64,000 bases of DNA from Nocardia elegans NBRC 108235 (GCF_001612845.1 NZ_BDBF01000017.1:62001-126000), one strand, 5' to 3'; shown: positions 1-7,986, numbered from the stretch's first letter. The notes: generated from the letters alone by a model not told the origin. Numbers and translations are program-made.

Positions 1-140
1 CCCCCGGTGCGGCCCCGGAACCGGGCGAGATGGTGGTGGCGGTCTTCCCGCGCGAGATGCCCGCCCGGCAGGTCGCCGACCTCCTGGCCGACCGCCTCGA
101 ATCTGTGAACCGGGCCGCCGAATCCAGGATTTGGCACTGA
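1..140 (+). CDS. C-terminal end of an unidentified protein (partial)
   Basis: An open frame enters from the left edge and ends with TGA at 138-140. The visible 45 residues run from PGAAPEPGEM to SRIWH. I do not recognise the family; a position upstream of fadE25 is often occupied by purK/purE, but this tail does not look like PurE. The stop codon lies inside the first copy of the palindrome TGGCACTGAGTGCCA, so the operator of the next gene overlaps the end of this one. Codon use is typical of the rest of the window, which supports real coding. Confidence 0.6.
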   Translation, partial: PGAAPEPGEMVVAVFPREMPARQVADLLADRLESVNRAAESRIWH

Positions 141-146
141 GTGCCA
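132..146. promoter_or_regulatory. Palindrome, distal copy of putative fadE25 operator
   Basis: TGGCACTGAGTGCCA has perfect 7-bp arms around one central base. A second copy with the same 13-bp core lies 76 bp downstream next to the fadE25 promoter. Such a pair suits a dimeric repressor such as a TetR-family protein; the regulator is not identified in this window. Confidence 0.55.
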
Positions 147-191
147 CGGCGGATTCCGGCTATCCCCTCACGTCGTCGCCCTCAGGCGGCG

Positions 192-222
192 TATACTCGA
201 ACGCGACTGGCACTGAGTGCCG
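192..222 (+). promoter_or_regulatory. Putative fadE25 promoter (-10) with overlapping operator
   Basis: TATACT at 192-197 is a good -10 hexamer. The palindrome core GGCACTGAGTGCC recurs at 209-221, just after the expected transcription start, where a bound protein would block initiation. The fadE25 start codon is at 292 with AGGAG at 280-284, so the transcript would have a leader of about 85 nt. Confidence 0.5.
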
Positions 223-291
223 AGGTGCGCCAGTGTAGTGCCGGGATTCGCGGACCAGGCGAATCGAAACCCCACGACCAGGAGTGAACCC

Positions 292-1452
292 ATGGCGGGC
301 AACCCCGATTTCGAACTGTTCAAGTTGGACGACATCCACGACGAGTTGCGCGCGGCGATTCGCGGCCTGGCCGAGAAGGAGATCGCCCCGCACGCCAAGG
401 ATGTCGACGGCAACGCCCGGTTCCCGCAGGAGGCCCTGGACGCGCTGAACGCCGCGGGCTTCAACGCGGTCCACGTCCCCGAGGCCTACGGCGGCCAGGG
501 CGCCGACTCGGTCGCCACCTGCATCGTCATCGAGGAGGTCGCCCGCGTCTGTGGTTCGTCCTCGCTGATCCCGGCCGTGAACAAGCTCGGCACGATGGGC
601 CTGATCCTGCAGGGTTCGGAGGAGCTGAAGCAGAAGGTGCTGCCCGACCTCGTCGAGGGCAAGATGGCCTCCTACTGCTTGTCCGAGCGCGAGGCCGGTT
701 CGGACGCCGCCTCCATGCGCACCCGCGCCAAGCGCGACGGTGACGACTGGGTGATCAACGGCTCCAAGTGCTGGATCACCAACGGCGGTCAGTCCACCTG
801 GTACACCGTGATGGCGGTGACCGATCCGGAGAAGGGCGCCAACGGCATCTCCGCGTTCATGGTCCACAAGGACGACGAGGGCTTCGTGGTCGGCCCGCTC
901 GAGCACAAGCTGGGCATCAAGGGTTCGCCGACCGCCGAGCTGTACTTCGAGAACTGCCGCATCCCGGGTGACCGGATCATCGGCGCCGAGGGCACCGGTT
1001 TCAAGACCGCGCTGCAGACCCTCGACCACACCCGGCCCACCATCGGCGCGCAGGCCGTCGGCCTGGCCCAGGGTGCGCTGGACGCCGCGATCGCCTACAC
1101 CAAGGAGCGCAAGCAGTTCGGCAAGGCCATCGCCGATTTCCAGAACACCCAGTTCATGCTCGCCGATATGGCGATGAAGGTCGAGGCCGCGCGCCTGATG
1201 GTCTACACCTCCGCCGCACGCGCCGAGCGTGGTGAGAAGAACCTGGGCTTCATCTCCGCCGCCTCCAAGTGCTTCGCCTCCGATGTGGCGATGGAGGTCA
1301 CCACCAACGCCGTGCAGCTGTTCGGCGGCGCCGGCTACACCACCGATTTCCCGGTGGAGCGGATGATGCGCGATGCCAAGATCACCCAGATCTACGAGGG
1401 CACCAACCAGATTCAGCGTCTGGTCATGTCGCGGCAGCTGCTCAAGGGCTAG
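292..1452 (+). CDS. fadE25: Acyl-CoA dehydrogenase, FadE25-like, 3' end rewritten by an integrated element
   Basis: 386 residues, full length for a short-chain-type acyl-CoA dehydrogenase. It would oxidise acyl-CoA to trans-2-enoyl-CoA with FAD in the cytoplasm. The substrate-binding/FAD signature (YCLSEREAGSDAA) is near residue 125 and the catalytic glutamate sits in IYEGTNQIQR at residue 369. ATG 292 was chosen over the upstream frame start because AGGAG precedes it by 7 bases and homology begins there. The last residues here, SRQLLKG, are supplied by the integrated element; the displaced original tail at 12321-12389 reads SRQLLR, which resembles the SRALLR end I recall for mycobacterial FadE25. 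The enzyme is therefore probably still functional. Confidence 0.92.
   Translation: MAGNPDFELFKLDDIHDELRAAIRGLAEKEIAPHAKDVDGNARFPQEALDALNAAGFNAVHVPEAYGGQGADSVATCIVIEEVARVCGSSSLIPAVNKLGTMGLILQGSEELKQKVLPDLVEGKMASYCLSEREAGSDAASMRTRAKRDGDDWVINGSKCWITNGGQSTWYTVMAVTDPEKGANGISAFMVHKDDEGFVVGPLEHKLGIKGSPTAELYFENCRIPGDRIIGAEGTGFKTALQTLDHTRPTIGAQAVGLAQGALDAAIAYTKERKQFGKAIADFQNTQFMLADMAMKVEAARLMVYTSAARAERGEKNLGFISAASKCFASDVAMEVTTNAVQLFGGAGYTTDFPVERMMRDAKITQIYEGTNQIQRLVMSRQLLKG
1379..1433 (+). repeat. Left attachment repeat (attL), inside fadE25
   Basis: 55 bp identical to 12319-12373; with one mismatch at 1434 the similarity runs to 1442. It contains ACCAGA (1406-1411), a 7-bp spacer TTCAGCG (1412-1418) and TCTGGT (1419-1424). 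This is the usual form of inverted core-type integrase sites around a 7-bp overlap. The reading frame of fadE25 is continuous through it. Confidence 0.85.
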
Positions 1453-1482
1453 ATCGCATATCGACCGGGTGTTCCGCATGGT

Positions 1483-2745
1483 CTAGTTCCCCTCTTCCAG
1501 GCCGTCTACAGGCCGTGGGGGCAACTCAGGCCGGAACACTCGGTCGATCGCCATCCGAGCCCGCTCGTAGCTCGACGGCACCAGGTGGGTATAGGTGCGC
1601 AGCGTGAATCCGGGATCGGTGTGGCCGAGGAACGCCGCCAGTTCCTTGATCGAGCAGCCATCGGCGAGAAGCGTCGAGGCGAAGAAGTGCCGCAAGGCAT
1701 GCATGCCATCGGCGCGCCGGCGGTACTCCAATCCGCCGTTGCGGAACGCCGCCTGCCACACGACCTTGGTGAACAGGTCACCGGTGTAGAGCCGCCCGTT
1801 TTCACCCGTCATCAGCAGACGCACAGTTACCAATTCGCCGTCCGGTTTGCCCCACGGCAGACTCACCGTGACCGGCGGAAATCGGTTCTCGTGCTCCTTG
1901 ATCGAGGCGAGCAACGTCTCAGCCAGCGGAGCCGAGCGAGTCTTGCCGCCCTTCGGAAGCGCGAACATCATCACGCCGTCGACAGTCTTGATCTGGCGTT
2001 CAATGCGAATCTCGCGAGAACCGTAGTCCACATCATCAGGAGAGAAGCCGAGTATTTCCCCCTGGCGCAAGCCCGCGGCTGCACCGAGGTCGACCCCGAT
2101 CCGAAACCGGTCCACGATGCTATCCCGCACTGCCATCAGCCGATCAGCAGGCCACACAACAACTTTCGGGCTTCGCGCCTGCGGACGACGAACAGTCTTG
2201 GCGTGGCAGGGATTTCGGCGGATCACCTTGTCATCAACCGCCGAATCGCACACCGACGCCACGATGGTGAACACCACGGCCTGATAGTTGTCCGACAAGC
2301 CACGCTCGCCCATCCCCGCGACGAAATCGCGAATCGTGGCCGGCTGTTCGATCCTGTCGAACGTCTGATCACCGAGATACGGGTAAATCTGGCGTTCGAG
2401 GCGACTCCTCAGAACCTCCCGAGTCGCCGGGTCCGGCGATTGCGCCTTGTACCAGCTTTCCGCCTGTTGCCGAAAGGTTTTGCGGGAGGCCCGAGGGTTG
2501 ATGTACTTGCCCTCGCGCTTATCCGATTCGACCTCGATCAGGAAATCATCCGCGCGCTTCTTCTCCCGGTCGGCGAACGATTTCGACCGCTCCGAACCGT
2601 CCGGGTCGATATAGCGCACCCGATACCGAAGGCCACGGCCATACAGTTCGGTCTTCTCCATGACCGGCTTGCCGCGGCCGTTCACCACCACACGATCGTT
2701 CTCGTCGCGCTGCGGACGCCACCAACGGTCTTCTACGTGCCCCAT
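1483..2745 (-). CDS. int: Tyrosine-type site-specific integrase
   Basis: 420 residues. It would integrate and, with the excisionase, excise the element at the fadE25 site. The C-terminal catalytic domain shows the arginine of box I in GLRQGEILG (about residue 225), a lysine in PKGGKTRSAPL, the HxxR motif in HALRHFFAS (about 351) and the nucleophile tyrosine in TLRTYTHL (about 386). An N-terminal SAM-like core-binding domain precedes these. Its start overlaps the excisionase stop by 1 base and its stop is only 31 bp from the fadE25 stop, the typical position beside the attachment site. Its 3' end contains one copy of a 19-bp repeat that recurs near the right end of the element. Confidence 0.95.
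   Translation of the reverse strand: MGHVEDRWWRPQRDENDRVVVNGRGKPVMEKTELYGRGLRYRVRYIDPDGSERSKSFADREKKRADDFLIEVESDKREGKYINPRASRKTFRQQAESWYKAQSPDPATREVLRSRLERQIYPYLGDQTFDRIEQPATIRDFVAGMGERGLSDNYQAVVFTIVASVCDSAVDDKVIRRNPCHAKTVRRPQARSPKVVVWPADRLMAVRDSIVDRFRIGVDLGAAAGLRQGEILGFSPDDVDYGSREIRIERQIKTVDGVMMFALPKGGKTRSAPLAETLLASIKEHENRFPPVTVSLPWGKPDGELVTVRLLMTGENGRLYTGDLFTKVVWQAAFRNGGLEYRRRADGMHALRHFFASTLLADGCSIKELAAFLGHTDPGFTLRTYTHLVPSSYERARMAIDRVFRPELPPRPVDGLEEGN
1498..1516. repeat. 19-bp repeat, left copy, possible integrase arm site
   Basis: CAGGCCGTCTACAGGCCGT, itself two AGGCCGT units separated by CTAC. An identical copy is at 12194-12212. One copy lies about 65 bp inside the left core site and the other about 107 bp inside the right one. 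That placement suits arm-type integrase binding sites. This role is inferred. Confidence 0.5.
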
Positions 2746-2930
2746 CAGGCCGCCTCATCCATGCCGGCCCACTCCCGCACCTTGGCAGGGTTGTAGCGCA
2801 AATGCCGCCCGATCTTGCGGACCGGAGGACCTTCGCCCTGCCACTTCCACTGATACAGAGTCTTCACCGGCAGATCGAGGAAGTACGCGACTTCCTCCGC
2901 CGTCCACATACGGTTTGCAGGCAACTCCAT
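2745..2930 (-). CDS. xis: Excisionase / MerR-like winged-helix DNA-binding protein
   Basis: 61 residues, the size of AICE excisionases. The core is the HTH_17 pattern MWTAEEVAYFLDLPVKTLYQWKWQG followed by a wing (PPVRKIGRHLRYNPAKV). It would bend the attachment site and direct the integrase to excision. GGAGG lies 9 bases before the ATG at 2930. It sits between rep and int, with its stop overlapping the int start, the same order as in pSAM2-like elements. Confidence 0.9.
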   Translation of the reverse strand: MELPANRMWTAEEVAYFLDLPVKTLYQWKWQGEGPPVRKIGRHLRYNPAKVREWAGMDEAA

Positions 2931-2943
2931 CTAGAATCCCCTC

Positions 2944-4623
2944 CTAGGCTGCCGGCTGAATTGCCGAAGTCTTTTGCGACCCATCCGGTCCGAGAGCGAG
3001 CTGGGCTCTCAGGTACTCCGCTCGCCACTTCGTGCGCTTGGCGATCGCGCCCATGATCAGGTGCTCCCGCAAGGGCCGTTGTTTGTCGCCCGGCTCTACC
3101 GGTGTGATCCGCAGGTGTGAGGTGTCCGGGCGCTGGATACCGACCTCGGCGAGCAGTTGCCGAACAAATTCCGCGCGGTCGGCCTTGTGATCGGGCAGGG
3201 TCTTACCAGTCCACCTGCGGGAGACCAGGACTCGGCGGCCGGGCATGCCGAGGGTGTCTCGGCGGTGGGCTTTGCCCTTGCAGCGGCCGGGGATCGTCTT
3301 GCCGGTCGCGCCCTGGGGGACGATGCCGTATTCGAGCCAGACCGGGCAGCGAGGCGAGCACGGCACGTTCTGCAGCTCGGCGTGCAAGCGGTCGTAGTGA
3401 TCGGCCGCGCGGTCCGAGCGTGGTTCGATGATTTCGCTGATGGACTTCACCAGGTATTTGGTGACGTAGCCGATGGTCTTGCCGGCCTTCTCCGCGATGA
3501 CGCCCTTGATGTGCTGGCGATCCATTTGGGTTCCGAACCGCACCACGTGCGCGGGCTCGAGATCGTCTACCGAGTCGAGGATGTCGAGAGCGTCGTCCCA
3601 GAAGGTCAGCGGCTGGTGCGTGGTCGGGTCCACGAAAGTGGCCTGTCGGTGATCCCACACAGGCTGGAAGTCACCGCCGTAGACGCGGTTCTCCTGATCG
3701 AAGCGCGGCCACCACACCTGGTGATAGGTCGCCGCGGTCACTTGCTTGAGCAGCTCGCGCGAGATCGCGCCACGAATCAGGATGTGCAGGTGCGGGGCAC
3801 CGCGTTTCTGGGGTTCGACCACCGCGAAGTACTGCACGTCCCAGCCGACCGCGCGCCGCAGGTTCTGAATCCAGCGATCCACCAGCTTGGAGAAGAACAC
3901 GGCGTCGCGGGCCTGGCGCTGGTAGTCGTAGGTGCCCGGGTGGACCGGTGAGCCGTCCGAGCAGAGTTTGCCCTTGTCGTCGGTCGCGCCGTCCTGGTTG
4001 ATGCGTCCGTAGGACGGCATGGTGAGGGTGACGAACATGCTGGACAGGTAGCCGCCGATTTCCTTGCCCACCGTGCGCTTTTCGACCTTGCGGCGCGGCA
4101 GGTCCGGAACATCCTGGCGCCGACGAGTAGAACGCCGCCGGCGATCCTTCCCGGTCTCGTCCAGACTCGGTAGCCGACCACGTACACCCAGTTCCCGAAG
4201 TTCCGCATCCAGGTCCGCGACCACTTCCTTGATGCCGGCGGCAGCGTCTTCGTCACCGTCAGCGACCGCGGCGCGATATTGCTCGGCCAGATCGGAGCGA
4301 GCAGCGATGATCGCGGTCTGTGCTTCGGTGGGTTCGGGTTTGTATTCGACCGGTTCGGAGGCGATGTGCCAGCCCTCACGGCACTGCTGAATCCGCAGGG
4401 CGCGGTTGGCTTTCGCGCAGGCCGGGCACACCGATTCCATCGTGGACTTACACGGAGCGCCCTCGTAGGTGATCGTGCCAGTTTTCGGGTCCTCGATCCG
4501 CATCGGGATCGGTCGCTGGCACACGTCGAACTTCTCGGCGGTGGCTTGGGCGATTTCGACCAGGTTCGGGATGGAACGCCGTTGCTGGGCGGTCAACCGC
4601 GGTTCGGGAGCTGTCGAGTTCAT
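2944..4623 (-). CDS. repSA: Replication initiator, RepSA-like, HUH type
   Basis: 559 residues. It probably nicks the double-strand origin for rolling-circle replication of the excised element. The HUH metal-binding motif appears in APHLHILIRG (about residue 278) and a YxxKY tyrosine motif in GYVTKYLVKS (about 386). A cysteine-rich N-terminus (CKSTMESVCPACAK) and cysteines around CSPRCPVWLEYG suggest zinc binding. The frame is open well upstream, but ATG 4623 was chosen because the preceding gene's TGA overlaps it by one base and homology starts at MNSTAPEPRL. It belongs to the leftward operon that starts near 8692. Confidence 0.88.
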   Translation of the reverse strand: MNSTAPEPRLTAQQRRSIPNLVEIAQATAEKFDVCQRPIPMRIEDPKTGTITYEGAPCKSTMESVCPACAKANRALRIQQCREGWHIASEPVEYKPEPTEAQTAIIAARSDLAEQYRAAVADGDEDAAAGIKEVVADLDAELRELGVRGRLPSLDETGKDRRRRSTRRRQDVPDLPRRKVEKRTVGKEIGGYLSSMFVTLTMPSYGRINQDGATDDKGKLCSDGSPVHPGTYDYQRQARDAVFFSKLVDRWIQNLRRAVGWDVQYFAVVEPQKRGAPHLHILIRGAISRELLKQVTAATYHQVWWPRFDQENRVYGGDFQPVWDHRQATFVDPTTHQPLTFWDDALDILDSVDDLEPAHVVRFGTQMDRQHIKGVIAEKAGKTIGYVTKYLVKSISEIIEPRSDRAADHYDRLHAELQNVPCSPRCPVWLEYGIVPQGATGKTIPGRCKGKAHRRDTLGMPGRRVLVSRRWTGKTLPDHKADRAEFVRQLLAEVGIQRPDTSHLRITPVEPGDKQRPLREHLIMGAIAKRTKWRAEYLRAQLALGPDGSQKTSAIQPAA

Positions 4624-5258
4624 CAGGCTGCGTCCTTCCGCTGTTCGGTACCGCCGATGCGGGGCAGGGTGACCGTTTCGGCGAGCGAATCCTTGTGCCG
4701 CATAACCAGTTCCACCGTTCCCGGGCCGACGATGGTGGCGCGGCAGTCGAGAGCGCCGAAGGTGTGCCCGACCCGGGAGACCCGGTTGATGTAGTCCTCG
4801 GGGCATTGGCCTTCCAGCATCCGCACCCGCAGCCGATCCACCGACGCCGAGGTTTCGACACCAGTCAACCGCGGAGCGCGCACGGTTCCGTCGTAGTGGT
4901 TCTTCACACCCAAGCCGCAAGCGATGGCGAGTTTGGCCCAGTGCCGGCGGTACCGCCACCACGCGCGTGCCCGGTGTCGTGCCCGGGAGGTGATCCAGCG
5001 CTCGAAGGTCTGCGGGCTCCGCAGTCGCCACAGCACCATCCCCGCGATGAACACCCCGACCACCACGACACCCAGCACCCACGACACCAAAACCCAAGCA
5101 GCAATAGCGATCCCGACCGGAATCGAGATCATCGGGAACAGCACCGCCCACCACGCGGCGACGAATACGAACCCGATCCCCTGCAACACCCCGAGGGCGA
5201 ACAGGTCGAACACATCCAACTTCTGAGACTGCGACTGTGACTGCTGATGGTTGGTCAT
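4623..5258 (-). CDS. Membrane protein of the element's replication/transfer operon
   Basis: 211 residues. Two hydrophobic segments lie close together (about residues 18-45 and 48-75, GIGFVFVAAWWAVLF and VLVSWVLGVVVVGVFIAG), followed by a basic cytoplasmic part of about 130 residues with conserved-looking acidic and hydrophobic strands. In AICEs this slot next to rep usually carries a small protein involved in transfer or replication, but I cannot name the function. It overlaps the neighbours by 1 and 4 bases, so it is translationally coupled. Confidence 0.75.
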   Translation of the reverse strand: MTNHQQSQSQSQKLDVFDLFALGVLQGIGFVFVAAWWAVLFPMISIPVGIAIAAWVLVSWVLGVVVVGVFIAGMVLWRLRSPQTFERWITSRARHRARAWWRYRRHWAKLAIACGLGVKNHYDGTVRAPRLTGVETSASVDRLRVRMLEGQCPEDYINRVSRVGHTFGALDCRATIVGPGTVELVMRHKDSLAETVTLPRIGGTEQRKDAA

Positions 5259-5419
5259 TTCCCGGCCCCTTCCGAGGGATCGAACAACGAGAGTTGGTTA
5301 CGGCACTCCCAGCGCGGGAGGTCCTTCGCCTTGGCCGGGCGACGCCGCTTGGCCTTCACCTGATCGGCCGCGGCCTGCACAATCGGATTCACCTGCGAGG
5401 CAGAGGGTTTCGCGCTCAT
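5255..5419 (-). CDS. Small conserved-type element protein, 54 aa
   Basis: 54 residues, MSAKPSASQV to PSEGAGK, very basic in the middle (VKAKRRRPAKAKDLPRWE). No known domain recognised. The start at 5419 overlaps the upstream stop by 4 bases (ATGA), and its stop overlaps the next gene's ATG the same way, which strongly supports real translation in the operon. Confidence 0.65.
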   Translation of the reverse strand: MSAKPSASQVNPIVQAAADQVKAKRRRPAKAKDLPRWECRNQLSLFDPSEGAGK

Positions 5420-5622
5420 GCGGCCCAGTCCTCTCCGCCGTCGGGATCGAAGTCCCAGCCCGAGGGAGCCGACCCGGTTTCGGCGAGCAGATGCACCGCG
5501 ACCGAGACGGGATCCAACCCGCGGCGTTCCAGCCGGCACCGGCGGTGGGCTTGCAGGTCGATCACGTCTTCCTCGTAGCCGGCATCGGGGACGACGGGGG
5601 CGGGGCGGCGGTTGCGCTTCAT
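5416..5622 (-). CDS. Small element protein, 68 aa
   Basis: 68 residues, basic N-terminus (MKRNRRPAP) and acidic C-terminus (FDPDGGEDWAA). AGGAG lies about 10 bases before ATG 5622. The following gene starts within its stop codon. Function unknown; the position downstream of the FtsK-like gene suggests a transfer accessory role. A 12-C homopolymer lies in the leader between the FtsK stop and this gene. Confidence 0.6.
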   Translation of the reverse strand: MKRNRRPAPVVPDAGYEEDVIDLQAHRRCRLERRGLDPVSVAVHLLAETGSAPSGWDFDPDGGEDWAA

Positions 5623-5711
5623 GGCTTGTTTCTCCTGTTCAGAGGTGGTGCGCGCCGACCGGATGAAGGCGCGCGGAACGAAGCCCGGAATTCGGGCAGA
5701 GGTCGGAAATT

Positions 5712-5723
5712 CCCCCCCCCCCC
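5712..5723. repeat. Homopolymer of 12 C
   Basis: Twelve consecutive C residues followed by GGG, in the 112-bp leader between the FtsK-like gene (ends 5735) and the 68-aa gene (starts 5622). The tract is flanked by ATTCCC and GGGAAT. Such tracts are prone to replication slippage and sequencing error. Here it would alter spacing only, not a confirmed coding frame. Confidence 0.8.
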
Positions 5724-5734
5724 GGGAATCGGTG

Positions 5735-7057
5735 TCAGGCGGCGGCGAGACCGTCGCCGGGGGTTTCGTCGCCGAGGTCGTCGGGGTCGAAACCGCTGTA
5801 GTCGGCCTGCGGTGCGTAGTCGATCGCGGCCTGTTGAGGCTTGTACCGGTTGACGATCCAGTCGATATCGTCGTCGGTGACCTGGTAGGCGCGTGCCCGC
5901 CGGAATCCCGCGATGCCGTCTTCCTGCACGTAGCACACACCCGGTGTGGCGTAGTCGATTTCGTCGCAGTACGAGCCCCGGTCACGGGCTCCGCGGCCGT
6001 GGATCATCTCCACCTGCGTCGGCTCAGCCATCCGCAACCCGATCCGATACGGCAACAACTGTCGTTGCGGCACAGTCTCTTTCGACGGATCAATCACGGT
6101 CTCGATCACCGAGAACAGCGGCGCACGCCCCTGCGACAACAACAGCCCGTGAGCCTGCTCGAAACGAGCCCGCAACTTCGAATCGGTGAACGCCGACAGC
6201 GTTGCGGCCTCATCGATGATGATCACGACCAGCGGATTTTCCCGGGTCGGTTCGGGCTTGCGGACCTTGCCACGCCAACGTTGCGCACGTTCCTGCATGT
6301 CCGACACCGACTCTTCCAACAGCCCGATCATGGTCTCGGGCATCGTGCACTCGAACCGGGTGCACAGCGGCTCCAACCACCCCAGTTCCATGCCGCCTTT
6401 CGGGTCGATCACCCGCAACTCGACACGACCGGCGGCGATGGCCGGACCCATGCCGTTGACCAGCGACCACAGAACACCGGACTTGCCCGAGCCGGTTTCA
6501 CCGCCCAACAGAACGTGGCGGCCCTGCACCGGTACCCGCCAGGTCGTGCCGTCTTCGAACACGCCGGTCGGGACCGCGGTCAGGTCCACACCGTCACCGA
6601 TCACCACGGGGACCGGCGCGGATTCGGCGAGGGTGTCGTACAGACGGACGTCCAGCCGGACAACGCCCGGTGCCGGCGAGGACACAGCGACATCGGGAAC
6701 ACCGATGTAGTGAGCGATCGCCGCGCGGGTTTCCCGGTCCGACCAGGTCGACAGGGTGTGTCCGCCGCGCATCAGCACGTCCACGGTGATGCCCTGGCGG
6801 GTGTACTCCCACGATTCGACCTTCGGAAAGCCGAGTTCGGCCGACCCGAGTTTCAGGTCTGCGAACATCTGCTGTGCGTGAGCGTTCGAGGCGAACGACA
6901 ACACAGCCGGGCGCAGCTGCACCGGGGCTTCATCGACGATGTCTTCCAGGCCCCGCGGGCGCGGGGTAGGTTGGCGGCCCCACGGCAGCAGCCACGCCAT
7001 GAACGCCAGCGCACCGCCCGCAGCGGCCGCGTACGGCACCATGTCCACGGCGGTCAT
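5735..7057 (-). CDS. traSA: FtsK/SpoIIIE-type DNA translocase (TraSA-like)
   Basis: 440 residues. It is the motor expected to move double-stranded element DNA between hyphae or cells. A hydrophobic N-terminal segment (AAAAGGALAFMAWLLPW) is followed by the ATPase domain with Walker A GGETGSGKS (about residue 189) and Walker B VVIIIDEAATLS (about 277). The FtsK-typical region around LLSQGRAPLFSVIETV follows. GGAGG precedes ATG 7057, and the start overlaps the stop of the upstream Cys-repeat gene by 4 bases. Length and layout match AICE transfer proteins. Confidence 0.93.
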   Translation of the reverse strand: MTAVDMVPYAAAAGGALAFMAWLLPWGRQPTPRPRGLEDIVDEAPVQLRPAVLSFASNAHAQQMFADLKLGSAELGFPKVESWEYTRQGITVDVLMRGGHTLSTWSDRETRAAIAHYIGVPDVAVSSPAPGVVRLDVRLYDTLAESAPVPVVIGDGVDLTAVPTGVFEDGTTWRVPVQGRHVLLGGETGSGKSGVLWSLVNGMGPAIAAGRVELRVIDPKGGMELGWLEPLCTRFECTMPETMIGLLEESVSDMQERAQRWRGKVRKPEPTRENPLVVIIIDEAATLSAFTDSKLRARFEQAHGLLLSQGRAPLFSVIETVIDPSKETVPQRQLLPYRIGLRMAEPTQVEMIHGRGARDRGSYCDEIDYATPGVCYVQEDGIAGFRRARAYQVTDDDIDWIVNRYKPQQAAIDYAPQADYSGFDPDDLGDETPGDGLAAA

Positions 7058-7353
7058 CGGGTTTCCTCCTTCGGGGTTTCGAGTTCGCAGAACAGGCGGC
7101 AACCGTTGTCGGTAGCCGGGGGCAAGGTGGGCTCGTTGCAGAACAAGCTGCACCCGTGCCCGTCCGCCGGCGGGGGAGTCGGTTCGTCGCAGAACATGAC
7201 GCATCCCGCCGGGGTAGTGGTGTGCTGCACCGCGGCCGGGGCCACCTCGTGACGCGGCCCGAAGGCCAAGAACCCCGCGACCCCGAGAACCGCGGCAGTC
7301 GCGCCGAGAGCGGTAATGCCTACCGTGGCAGCACCATTGATACGGGTATCCAT
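7054..7353 (-). CDS. Small membrane-anchored protein with three Cys-Phe-Cys repeats
   Basis: 99 residues. One N-terminal hydrophobic segment (about 8-32) is followed by three near repeats: CVMFCDEPTPPPADGHG, CSLFCNEPTLPPATDNG and CRLFCELETPKEE. Each carries C-x2-F-C plus an acidic, proline-rich linker. The spacing suggests metal binding or disulfides outside the membrane. I know no matching family. It is coupled to the FtsK-like gene, so a role in transfer is plausible but inferred. Confidence 0.7.
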   Translation of the reverse strand: MDTRINGAATVGITALGATAAVLGVAGFLAFGPRHEVAPAAVQHTTTPAGCVMFCDEPTPPPADGHGCSLFCNEPTLPPATDNGCRLFCELETPKEETR

Positions 7354-7359
7354 GACAGA

Positions 7360-7986
7360 TCAGCTCCCCACCGGGACCGCGATCGGCAGCATGTCTTGCA
7401 CCGGCCGCGCAGAACGAACAGGCCGCGCCGGACGAGCAGGAGCCGAAACCGGAATCGGAGCCGGTGTCGGTTCGGGCGCGGGAGTTTCGATTGGCTCCGG
7501 AACTTCCGGTGCCGCAACAGGTTCGGAGACGGGCTCCGACGCGGGAGCCGTTTCGGGCTCCGTGACAGGTTCGGGATTGCGGGCCGCGCGGAACAGCACC
7601 GCTAGGCCGTGTGTGTCCACCAGCAATGACACCGGGGCGATAGCCGCGACGATCGCGCACAACCACGGCGGAAGCGGGTGACCGTTGGCGACAGCGTGAA
7701 TGCTGTTGCCGGCCACCGACACCACCGCACCCACCGCCAGGACCCAGTTGAAGAACTTGCGTTCCGGCGACTTCGCCAGCACCAGCGCGCCGGCGGTGGC
7801 TTGCACGATCGTGCCGTCGATGATCAGCGGGAACAGCCACGCATCCGAGCGCGGAATATGTGCCAGTTGCGCGAGGTCGCGCAGGGTGGCGAAGGAAAGG
7901 CGGAACGCGGCGGCACCGACGCCCACGATCACCAGGACCGCGAACACCCGCGCCGCACGCATTCCCCGCTCAGCCGTGAACATCAC
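7360..7986 (-). CDS. DUF2637 membrane protein (SpdB2-like)
   Basis: 208 residues. Four hydrophobic segments lie in the first 135 residues, including FAVLVIVGVGAAAF and the motif RSDAWLFPLIIDGTIVQAT, which is typical of DUF2637. The C-terminal 70 residues are a Pro/Glu-rich tail followed by a basic end. Such proteins accompany TraB/FtsK-type translocases in Streptomyces plasmid spread. The start is GTG 7986 overlapping the upstream stop; ATG 7983 is one codon later. Confidence 0.82.
   Translation of the reverse strand: MMFTAERGMRAARVFAVLVIVGVGAAAFRLSFATLRDLAQLAHIPRSDAWLFPLIIDGTIVQATAGALVLAKSPERKFFNWVLAVGAVVSVAGNSIHAVANGHPLPPWLCAIVAAIAPVSLLVDTHGLAVLFRAARNPEPVTEPETAPASEPVSEPVAAPEVPEPIETPAPEPTPAPIPVSAPARPARPVRSARPVQDMLPIAVPVGS

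Noticed and set aside
160..1479. 439-codon open frame antisense to fadE25
   Set aside because: In GC-rich DNA the complement of a real gene often stays open. The translated protein is low-complexity (Gly, His, Asp, Leu) and fadE25 has clear homology.
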